Positions 15,946 to 23,021 of a stretch of 33,238 bases of DNA are shown piece after piece. Each line of letters opens with the position of its first letter. Positions within the stretch are counted from its first letter, which is position 1. The position numbers and the translations under genes were made by a program. The stretch is from positions 1 to 33,238 of the forward strand of contig CAZAGT010000011.1 in assembly GCA_964484515.1 (NCBI GenBank), given 5' to 3'. The notes beneath the pieces were generated by a model. It made no database searches and was not told where the DNA came from. It saw only the letters and a program-made list of their open reading frames with translations. The stretch comes from CAZAGT01 sp964484515 (GTDB lineage: Bacteria; Desulfobacterota; DSM-4660; Desulfatiglandales; HGW-15).

Positions 15946-16736
15946 TGATCGGATTTGATGGTTGATTGGGAGCCGGCCCCACTCTCTTTGCAGCGTGTTA
16001 GGAAGGCATGCACTTTCGGGTCTCGGGTTTCTGTCACAAGCCTCTTCGGGTCGCCGCGCGCCGTTATGGTCTTGGCGTCGCCATCAAGGTAGATGGCATT
16101 GTCGGCAATCGCGAAGATGCTCGGTAGTTCATGGGTGACGAGAACCATCGTCATACCCAGGCTGTCACGTAGCTGAACAATCAGATCGTCCAGCAGTGAC
16201 GAGGTAACCGGATCAAGCCCCGCCGACGGCTCGTCGAAAAAGAGAAACTGCGGATCGAGCGCGAGTGCCCGTGCAACCCCGGCCCTCTTGCGCATGCCAC
16301 CGCTTATCTCGGCAGGAAAGTATTCCTCGTAACCGGCCAGACCAACCAGTGAAAGTTTTAATGAGGCAAGCTCCTTGATATCGCCAGGACTTAGGCTGGT
16401 GTATTCCTTTAGGGGTAGAGCGATATTTTCAGCCAGCGTCATGGAACTCCACAGGGCGCCGCCTTGGTAAACAATCCCCAGGTTTCGAGCCAATCGATCC
16501 CGCTCCTCTTGTCCCGCGTCCCAGAAGCTGATCCCTTCCAGGATGACCTGGCCCCGCGATGGCTCTTTCAGACCGGTCATGCATCGCATCACGGTCGTCT
16601 TACCACAGCCGCTCCCACCCATGATGACGAAGATCTCCCCGCGCATGACCGTGAAGTTGAGACCCTGTTGAATGACTGTCCCACCGTAGGCGATGTCGAG
16701 GTCCTTGACGATAATCGGCGCTTCTGCGGAGGTCAT
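15942..16736 (-). CDS. ABC transporter ATPase, MlaF-like
   Basis: 264 residues with a full ABC ATPase set: Walker A GGSGCGKTT (40-48), Q-loop at Gln91 in YQGGALWSSMT, signature SGGMRKR (145-151), Walker B FLFFDEP (164-170) and H-loop His202. The GALWSSMT and SGGMRKRAGVARALALDP text is characteristic of the MlaF/Ttg2A family, which powers phospholipid transport across the envelope with MlaE and MlaD. No permease or MCE-domain gene is adjacent. Instead it is coupled to a DUF374 acyltransferase by a four-base overlap and follows an AI-2E-family permease. An AGGAG ribosome site precedes the ATG closely. Confidence 0.9.
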   Translation of the reverse strand: MTSAEAPIIVKDLDIAYGGTVIQQGLNFTVMRGEIFVIMGGSGCGKTTVMRCMTGLKEPSRGQVILEGISFWDAGQEERDRLARNLGIVYQGGALWSSMTLAENIALPLKEYTSLSPGDIKELASLKLSLVGLAGYEEYFPAEISGGMRKRAGVARALALDPQFLFFDEPSAGLDPVTSSLLDDLIVQLRDSLGMTMVLVTHELPSIFAIADNAIYLDGDAKTITARGDPKRLVTETRDPKVHAFLTRCKESGAGSQSTIKSDQ

Positions 16737-16815
16737 AGGCTCCTACAAACTTCCATCAATGACTGCTTAGCCCGAATTCAACGGCAAGGGGCTGCGCTGG
16801 TCATGTTGTTTCACC

Positions 16816-17916
16816 CTACTCACCCGTCCCCGGGTCTTCGGTCGACTTCGGCTTCGTCGAACCCATCGTGATGGGATTTGTTGCGGGCAGCACATCCCGG
16901 AACACGACGCCGTAGATGTCCCACACGGTTACGAACAGGGCGGCCACGATCGGTCCAATGATGATGCCTAGGATACCAAAAAAGGCTATCCCGCCGAGAG
17001 TGCCAAAAAGGATGAATAGGTCGTGCATCTGCGTATCACGGCCGACCAGGGCCGGTCGCACGACATTGTCAATACCGCCCACCACGAGGGCACAGAAGAG
17101 GCCCAGGCCGGCGCCCCTGACGTAGTGGCCGCTGAGGATCAGAATGACAGTGGCCGGAAACCAGACCAACCCGGACCCGACCGCCGGAATGATCGACAAC
17201 ACAGCCATGATGGCACCCCAAAATACTGCTCCCTGGATCCCGACCACGGCAAAGGCCAATCCCGCCAGCCCGCCTTGCATGAGGCCGATGAGGCCTGTCC
17301 CCTTGATGGTTGCCCGGGTAACGGAGGTAAATCTTGCCACCAGCCGATTTTCGTCCTCGGCCCTGAGAGGCAAGTAGTAAAGGATCCTGGCAAGGAGTTT
17401 GTCCCCGTCCATCAGAAAAAAATACATGGTATAGAGCATGATAAACAGCGTGAACAAGAAGTTCACCGTCCCGAGGGTGATAGAAGAGAGACTGTTGATG
17501 AAATACTTGCTCACGGTGCCGACAAGCTCGCCCGCCTTCCGCAGGATAGGTTCCCGGTAGGTCTTGATCTTGCCGTAAAAGGGGATTGCCTCTAGAGTCT
17601 TCGTAAGACCGCTCGGATCCTTTATCTGCTTTTCAATCCACGGCGACACCGATTGTCCGACGTTGATGGCCTGGTTCGTGATGATGCCTACGAGCACGGC
17701 GAAGGGTATCAAGACAACCATGATGATGAGGAGCAGCGTGGCGACTGAAGAAAGTCCGCGCCGCCCTCGGAACCAGCGCTGGAACCGGAGATACGTCGGT
17801 CGCGCCAGTCCGGCAAAGATGCCGGCCAGCAAAATCGCCATCAAGAATTGACGGATCATCGACAAGAAAACGGCCGAGATGAAAGCGACCAAAAGCAGCA
17901 GGAACACCTTGTTCAT
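16816..17916 (-). CDS. AI-2E transporter family (UPF0118/PerM-like) membrane protein
   Basis: 366 residues with about eight membrane segments. N-terminal helices (NKVFLLLLVAFISAVFLSM, then FLMAILLAGIFAGLARP) lead to an amphipathic region. A C-terminal bundle follows with GLMQGGLAGLAFAVVGIQ and FFGILGIIIGPIVAALFVTV, the family's conserved end. The start at 17916 is chosen because AAAGGAAG precedes it and homologues begin here. An in-frame ATG at 18069 would add 51 residues of no membrane character. Family members export varied small molecules or act as antiporters, so the AI-2 name should not be taken literally. It probably heads the ATPase-acyltransferase transcript. Confidence 0.88.
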   Translation of the reverse strand: MNKVFLLLLVAFISAVFLSMIRQFLMAILLAGIFAGLARPTYLRFQRWFRGRRGLSSVATLLLIIMVVLIPFAVLVGIITNQAINVGQSVSPWIEKQIKDPSGLTKTLEAIPFYGKIKTYREPILRKAGELVGTVSKYFINSLSSITLGTVNFLFTLFIMLYTMYFFLMDGDKLLARILYYLPLRAEDENRLVARFTSVTRATIKGTGLIGLMQGGLAGLAFAVVGIQGAVFWGAIMAVLSIIPAVGSGLVWFPATVILILSGHYVRGAGLGLFCALVVGGIDNVVRPALVGRDTQMHDLFILFGTLGGIAFFGILGIIIGPIVAALFVTVWDIYGVVFRDVLPATNPITMGSTKPKSTEDPGTGE

Positions 17917-18072
17917 GCTTTCGTTCTTCCTTTCGCAATAATCGGACGCTTTGTGAGGACCATTCATTGCAATATCCATGCGCTCGCATTCGTTATCGCG
18001 CGCCACAGTTGAACTTCCGGATGAGTTCGATGCTAGCACCTGCAGATGAAGAAGCATAGTAAAATGCACAGG

Positions 18073-18101
18073 TTGACCGCCCTGCTGCGCTGTGCTACGA
18101 T
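18073..18101 (+). promoter_or_regulatory. Sigma70-like promoter for the universal stress protein gene
   Basis: TTGACC (18073-18078), a 17-base spacer and TACGAT (18096-18101) make a good sigma70 match about 58 bases upstream of the UspA start. A small GCCTC/GAGGC hairpin lies in the predicted leader (about 18115-18131). Confidence 0.6.
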
Positions 18102-18158
18102 CACAGATAACCCTGCCTCCGGGAGAGAGGCGGAAACGGCTACGTGGAGGGTGATAAG

Positions 18159-18647
18159 ATGGACATCAAAATCAAGAAGATCCTTTGCCCAACCGACTTC
18201 TCTGAAAACGCCGAATTTGCTTTGAAATACGCCCTCACCCTGGCGGCCATGACCAAGGCCGAGGTCGAAGTGCTGCGTGTCGTCGAGCCGATCACTTACC
18301 CCCAAGCCTATGAGCCCTATGACACCCAGTTCAACGCGGCTGAGCTCGCCATGGAGATTGAGGCTGCAATGAAGAAAGAGCTTGACGAACGGGTAGCCCT
18401 TTTGAAGAAAGAGCTTCCGAGCGTGACCGGCAGATTGGTGACCGGGACTGCCTTTCTGGAGATCATTCAGGCCGCCCGAGACGGGGATGCCGACCTCATC
18501 GTCATGGGCACACACGGAAGGACGGGACTGGCACATGTCTTGATGGGGAGTGTCGCCGAAAAGGTGGTCCGTAAAGCACCCTGTCCCGTGTTGACCGTCA
18601 AGCACCCGGAGCACAAATTCGTCATGCCCGGAACCGAGAAGGGATAA
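18159..18647 (+). CDS. Universal stress protein, UspA family, ATP-binding type
   Basis: 162 residues forming one USP alpha/beta domain. The N-terminus (KKILCPTDFSENAEFALKYA) is typical. The ATP-binding pattern GxxGxxxxxxxxxG(S/T) is present as THGRTGLAHVLMGSVAEKV, followed by CPVLTVK. ATG at 18159 has GGAGGG about eight bases upstream; an in-frame GTG 15 bases earlier overlaps that site and is rejected. It is transcribed divergently from the AI-2E permease gene and has its own promoter. Confidence 0.92.
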   Translation: MDIKIKKILCPTDFSENAEFALKYALTLAAMTKAEVEVLRVVEPITYPQAYEPYDTQFNAAELAMEIEAAMKKELDERVALLKKELPSVTGRLVTGTAFLEIIQAARDGDADLIVMGTHGRTGLAHVLMGSVAEKVVRKAPCPVLTVKHPEHKFVMPGTEKG

Positions 18648-18727
18648 GGGACTAGCGACCAGGGCTCGGGGGTTAGGAGCTGGGCCTTTCGCCTACCTCT
18701 CAGAAACCTATCCGAGAACCAGCCCTC

Positions 18728-19795
18728 CTAGGGTGTGATGATCGTCTTGAGATACCTCTGCCTATCAGGCTCGCGGCACTCCCGCCGAAAGACCTCCCCG
18801 ATCTCATCGAGCTTGTGGCGCACGGAGTTCTCAAAGATGACGTCCAGGTTAAAGACGCCCCGCTGTACCGCTCGATAGGCCTCTCTCATATTCTCGATCG
18901 ATCGCAAACGGGTATAATGGACGGCATTGAGATTTCTGATCTCCAGGCCGTCTTCGTGGAAACGGTGGAAGCAGAACTCCCGCACCGGGGCGTAATTGTC
19001 GCCGTAAAGGGCCAGGATCCCATTATGTCTGACCAACGCAAGGGATTGGACGATCCCGACCCCGCTTCCCCCAACGGCTTCGACGGCCACGTCCACACCT
19101 TCCCCCTTCGTGATCTCATCGACGAGTTCCCTCGGCTCACTCTCATTGGCATTGATCGCGTGGTCGGCACCCAGCCGCTTGGCAATCTCCAGTTTGTGCT
19201 GCTCGACGTCAATCGCTATAACACTTGAGGCCCCGGCCTTGAGGGCGCCCTGCAACAGGATGTTGCCGGCAAAGCCCACGCCGGTCACGGCCACGATATC
19301 CCCCAACTTCACACCCATATGTAACGCCGCCCAAACCGCGCAACCCAGCGGTTCATAGAGACAACCGACCTCAAACGACACCCCGTCCGGTATCGGCTGG
19401 ACATGACCGGTGTCGGTTACCCAATAGTCTGAGTAGGTAGGGTAGATCAGACTGCCGACCTGGTCCCCAACAGAGACCTTTCCACCGCCCAAGTATTCCT
19501 CAACCGCAGCCCCCTTCTCCACGATGGTGCCGCCCCCTTCGTGCCCTAGGGGCCCCATCGGATAGGCGTGTTCAGGGCGCTCTTCACGTGACCCCTCACC
19601 TGGGGAGGAGCGGGCTTCCCCCCGCGCCTCATCCTGCGGCCGCACGTTGATGCCCCGGTAAAAATACCGCTCCGAGCCACACACCGATGCCTGGTGGGTC
19701 TTCACCAGGACCTGATGGGGTTTCAGTTCGGGCAGGTCAACCGTTTCAACCGCGATCTGCCCGATGTTCAAATATACGACCCTTGTCTCGACCAC
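18728..19795 (-). CDS. Zinc-dependent medium-chain alcohol/polyol dehydrogenase
   Basis: Cytoplasmic NAD(P)-linked oxidoreductase, 355 residues from GTG at 19795. That start is chosen because AGGAGG lies eight bases upstream; a GTG nine bases earlier would overlap the ribosome site. Catalytic zinc ligands can be read as Cys39 (SVCGSE), His85/Glu86 (GHEGGG) and Glu148 (YEPLGCA). The Rossmann motif is VTGVGFAG (about 170-177). The four-cysteine structural zinc lobe of classical enzymes is absent, and residues about 50-80 are a highly charged insertion. It faces the CoA-transferase gene divergently. Substrate unknown; relatives act on sorbitol, threonine or similar. Confidence 0.87.
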   Translation of the reverse strand: MVETRVVYLNIGQIAVETVDLPELKPHQVLVKTHQASVCGSERYFYRGINVRPQDEARGEARSSPGEGSREERPEHAYPMGPLGHEGGGTIVEKGAAVEEYLGGGKVSVGDQVGSLIYPTYSDYWVTDTGHVQPIPDGVSFEVGCLYEPLGCAVWAALHMGVKLGDIVAVTGVGFAGNILLQGALKAGASSVIAIDVEQHKLEIAKRLGADHAINANESEPRELVDEITKGEGVDVAVEAVGGSGVGIVQSLALVRHNGILALYGDNYAPVREFCFHRFHEDGLEIRNLNAVHYTRLRSIENMREAYRAVQRGVFNLDVIFENSVRHKLDEIGEVFRRECREPDRQRYLKTIITP

Positions 19796-19804
19796 CTCTT
19801 TCAC

Positions 19805-20158
19805 CTCCTGTTTGATGCTCGGTCACCTCGACCGCCTCAGGCGCCATCTCTCCTGACACTGCACCCTTCTTGCGGCAAACAATCTAGCGCATCCAGCCAG
19901 GCTTTACAATCGCTGTGCCATGACCTTCACAGAATCTCGGAGGGCCTTATCGCCCATCGCAAGTGCTGCAAACCGACATCTCTTTTTGGCCTTGACGGCA
20001 TGGACCCTTAGAGGTTAGGGCTCTGGAAATTGTTCAGGCTGATCTTCGATGGCTGACGGCCCCCCAATGGTGACAGCCCAAAGGGAGCCAAAAAGCGCCT
20101 TCGATGATACTCTACATGGTTTCGAGGAGAACGCCTGTTACGTCTTATGGAGTACGCC
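19805..20158. other. Divergent intergenic region between dehydrogenase and CoA-transferase genes
   Basis: About 350 bases without a recognisable gene. Besides the weak minus-strand promoter, TTGACG occurs at about 19992-19997 on the plus strand without a convincing -10. GAGGAG precedes an ATG at 20147 at too great a distance to be its ribosome site. No strong palindrome was noticed. Confidence 0.55.
19881..19909 (-). promoter_or_regulatory. Weak promoter candidate for the alcohol dehydrogenase gene
   Basis: On the minus strand TTGTAA (19904-19909), 17 bases and TAGATT (19881-19886). Each hexamer matches the consensus at four positions. It lies about 86 bases upstream of the GTG start. Confidence 0.33.
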
Positions 20159-21742
20159 ATGTCGAACAAGAAAATCACCCCTTTAGAAGACCTCGGCCGC
20201 TTGATACCGGACGGCGCGGTCGTATCTATCAGTTCATCAAGCGGCCTCGGATGTCCGGATGCGGCCCTGCGTGCTATTGGAGAATACTTCAAGGCCGAAG
20301 GGCGGCCACAAGGTTTGACGACGATTCACCCGATCGCCGCAGGCGACATGTACGGGATCGATGGGATCGATCACCTTGCGCAGCCCGGCCTGCTCAAACG
20401 AATCATAGCCGGTTCTCTCCCCAGCGGACCTTCGTCAATGCCTTCGCCCAAGATATGGCAGATGATCTGCGACAATCAGATCGAGGCCTACAATCTTCCC
20501 AGTGGGATCGTCAACAAGATGCATCGCGAGGCCTCGGCCAAGTCCCCTGGGGTCCTCACCAAGGTTGGCATCGACACCTTCGTTGATCCCCGTCGCTCAG
20601 GGGGGCGCATGAATGAGTACACGACGGAGGATATCGTGCGACTGGTCGAGTTTGACGGCCAGGAATGGCTCCACTACCCTGTGATTCCGGTTGATGTGGC
20701 CATCATCCGAGGTACCACCGCGGACGAGCTTGGCAATATCTCGATGGAGCACGAAGGATCCTATCTGGGGGCCCTCGACCAGGCCATGGCGGCGCGCAAC
20801 CACGGCGGAATCATCATCGCGCAGGTAAAAAGGATCACCGCCGCCGGTTCTATTCCTCCGCAGAGAGTTCGTGTCCCGAGTATCCACGTCGACCACATCG
20901 TCGTGGCTCCGGACCAAATGCAGACGACCCAAACCGACTACGACCCGGCCATCAGCGGAGAGCTACGGCGTCCTCTCTCGGTCTTCGACCCGGTCGAATG
21001 GTCACCTGAGAAGGTGATCGCCCGCCGGGTGGCCTTGGAGCTGAACCGCGGCGAAATAGTCAACCTGGGCTTCGGGATCTCGGCCATGGTCCCCTATGTC
21101 ATGCTCGAGGAAGGCCTAGCGGATGCGGTCACCTGGGTGATTGAACAGGGCGCCGTGGGAGGCTTGCCTCTCACCGGGTTCCAGTTTGGATGCGCTGTGA
21201 ACCCTCAAGCCATCGTTTCTTCNNNNNNNNNNGATCAGTTCTCCTTTTTTCAGGGCGGTGGCCTGTCGCGGGGCCTGCTCTCGTTCCTCGAGGTGGACCG
21301 CCACGGAAACGTAAATGTGTCACAGCTCTCAGCCAAACCGCACGTCACATCGGGGATCGGGGGCTTCATGGACATCACGTCCCGGACACCGAATCTCGTC
21401 TTCAGCGGGTACTTCACGGCGGGAAAGCTCAAATTGGACCTTGGCGAAAAGGGCATCGCAATCGCCCACGAGGGTCGCGCCCACAAGTTCGTAAATGAGG
21501 TTGAACAGATCACGTTCAGCGGCCGAAGGGCGCTGGAGCAAGGACAAAAGGTCACGTATGTGACGGAACGCTGTGTAATCAGCTTGGAAAAAGAGGGGCT
21601 CACGGTCCAAGAAATCGCCCCCGGTATCGATCTTGAGCGCGATGTGCTCGCCCAGGCCGACTTCCCTTTGAAGGTGAGTGCCGAGTTGCGTCAGATGGAT
21701 GAACGACTTTATCGACGTGCACCGCTAGGCCTGGAGCTGTAG
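20159..21742 (+). CDS. Acyl-CoA:acetate/propionate CoA-transferase, fused alpha-beta (family I), with assembly gap
   Basis: Transfers CoA between acyl-CoA and a carboxylic acid through a glutamyl-CoA intermediate. The protein is about 527 residues with alpha and beta halves fused, as in propionate CoA-transferase/YdiF enzymes. The N-terminal half has GAVVSISSSSGLGCPD. The catalytic glutamate is Glu329 in VIEQGAVGG. The beta half has FFQGGGLSRG and VDRHGNVNVS. ATG at 20159 has GGAG six bases upstream and is preferred over an ATG at 20147. The 10-N gap at 21223-21232 keeps the frame, so a few residues are unknown. An SDR, a flavoprotein and two dehydrogenases surround it, suggesting activation of a carboxylic acid in a catabolic route. 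Confidence 0.9.
   Translation: MSNKKITPLEDLGRLIPDGAVVSISSSSGLGCPDAALRAIGEYFKAEGRPQGLTTIHPIAAGDMYGIDGIDHLAQPGLLKRIIAGSLPSGPSSMPSPKIWQMICDNQIEAYNLPSGIVNKMHREASAKSPGVLTKVGIDTFVDPRRSGGRMNEYTTEDIVRLVEFDGQEWLHYPVIPVDVAIIRGTTADELGNISMEHEGSYLGALDQAMAARNHGGIIIAQVKRITAAGSIPPQRVRVPSIHVDHIVVAPDQMQTTQTDYDPAISGELRRPLSVFDPVEWSPEKVIARRVALELNRGEIVNLGFGISAMVPYVMLEEGLADAVTWVIEQGAVGGLPLTGFQFGCAVNPQAIVSXXXXDQFSFFQGGGLSRGLLSFLEVDRHGNVNVSQLSAKPHVTSGIGGFMDITSRTPNLVFSGYFTAGKLKLDLGEKGIAIAHEGRAHKFVNEVEQITFSGRRALEQGQKVTYVTERCVISLEKEGLTVQEIAPGIDLERDVLAQADFPLKVSAELRQMDERLYRRAPLGLEL
21223..21232. other. Assembly gap (10 N) inside the CoA-transferase gene
   Basis: The reading frame is maintained across ten Ns. The true size is nevertheless unknown, because the same 10-base placeholder at 9957-9966 clearly has the wrong length. 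Confidence 0.85.
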
Positions 21743-21824
21743 GGAAGCTGCCGCTGATTCAACAATGCCACGGAGGACCATGGTCGATCGCGGGTATTGA
21801 GAAATCCGAAGAAAGGAGTTCAAC

Positions 21825-22625
21825 ATGGAAACGGACTCGAAGAATCAACGTTACAGCGATCAGGTGGCGCTCATCACCGGATCTCGCAGGGGCATCGGGC
21901 TGGGGATCGCTACGGCCCTCTCCGAGGCCGGATTCAATATCGTGCTCAACGGGGTATCTCCATCTGAATCTGCTGCGAGCGCCGTCGAGAGCATCCGCGC
22001 TAAGGGCCCGCGCTGTGAGTACGTTCAGGCGGATGTCTCCCAAAGAGACGACCGTAGCCGATTGATTTCCTATATCAAAGAGAACTTCCGTCGTCTGGAC
22101 GTCCTGGTTAACAATGCGGGCACCGTGCCCCAACCGCGCGCCGACATCCTGACCGCCCCTGATGAAAACTTTGATGTGGCGATCGACATCAACCTGAAGG
22201 GCCCCTATTTTCTGACCCGCGATATCGCCAATTGGATGATCGAACAGAAAAAAGAGGATCCCGCCAGGCGACCGAAAATCGTCAATGTCTCATCGATCAA
22301 TGCCTTTACCGCTTCCCCCTTGAGGGGTGAGTACTGTATGTCCAAGGCGGGCATGTCGATGATGACGGCCCTCTTTGCCATCAGGCTGGCGGAATTCGGC
22401 ATCGGGTCCTATGAGATCAGGCCGGGCATCACCAAGACCGACCTGACAGCCCCGGTAAAAGAAAAATACGACAAACTGATCGCGGAAGGGATAATGCCCA
22501 TCCAGCGTTGGGGAACCCCTGAGGACATGGGACGTGCCGTTTACGCCATCGCAACGGATTGTCTGCCCTTCTCCACCGGCGAGGTGATCCACGTGGACGG
22601 CGGGTTTCACCTGCGAACCTTGTAG
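21825..22625 (+). CDS. Short-chain dehydrogenase/reductase, 3-ketoacyl-ACP-reductase type
   Basis: 266-residue classical SDR. The cofactor motif TGSRRGIG is at 18-25 and NNAG at 96-99. The catalytic set is Asn123 (INLKG), Ser157, Tyr170 and Lys174 in YCMSK. Two arginines after TGS suggest NADP(H) preference, though this is not decisive. The C-terminus ends with TGEVIHVDGGFHL. The ribosome site AAAGGAG lies six bases before the ATG. It follows the CoA-transferase by about 80 bases and precedes repeat copy C. The annotation as ketoacyl-ACP reductase is by family resemblance; a role on a sugar- or hydroxyacid-derived substrate is equally possible. Confidence 0.9.
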   Translation: METDSKNQRYSDQVALITGSRRGIGLGIATALSEAGFNIVLNGVSPSESAASAVESIRAKGPRCEYVQADVSQRDDRSRLISYIKENFRRLDVLVNNAGTVPQPRADILTAPDENFDVAIDINLKGPYFLTRDIANWMIEQKKEDPARRPKIVNVSSINAFTASPLRGEYCMSKAGMSMMTALFAIRLAEFGIGSYEIRPGITKTDLTAPVKEKYDKLIAEGIMPIQRWGTPEDMGRAVYAIATDCLPFSTGEVIHVDGGFHLRTL

Positions 22626-22641
22626 TCCTCCTCTTCAGTCT

Positions 22642-23001
22642 CGTATGAAACTCCATGATATGAGGTCTGCGATACTTTATTGCCCGGCCATGGGGGTCTC
22701 TTTTCAAGAAACGAAACGTTACCTGCGCGAACGCTGAAGGGGCTTGCAAGCCAGGCGGCCGGAGCAGACTCTCAGAATGCGCCAAGGCTGTCAGCCCGGC
22801 CTATTCCGCGGAAGCCCTCCGGCCGCCTCGGGTAGCGCCTTATACGGAGACAACGCACTCAATCCCTCGTTCTTGAAAAGAGACCCCTACGGCCGGGCGA
22901 ACACGCGCCGAACATTTTGAAGATGTCAAATTCAAGTACCGCGATTATGAAGTTTGCCGATCGATCAACCTGGCCGCCCTGCGGCAAGGGGCGGCGCTGA
23001 C
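22642..23001 (+). repeat. Copy C of the 360-380 bp dispersed palindromic repeat
   Basis: Same orientation as copy A, 360 bp. It opens CGTATGAAACTCCATGA and closes GCGGCGCTGAC. Compared with A and B it lacks about 19 bases in the 3' section, where the others read CCCGAGGCGG followed by TAAA. The middle arms GGGGGTCTCTTTTCAA/TTGAAAAGAGACCCC and the inner arms GGCGGCCGGAG/CTCCGGCCGCC are intact. It ends 20 bases before the start codon of the flavoprotein gene. The short ORF that is open in copies A and B is stopped here. Confidence 0.92.
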
Positions 23002-23021
23002 TTAGAACCCGGGAGGGCCAA

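Noticed and set aside
17917..18069. N-terminal extension of 51 residues on the AI-2E-family protein
   Set aside because: It is not membrane-like, lacks a ribosome site, and a good AAAGGAAG precedes the internal start at 17916.
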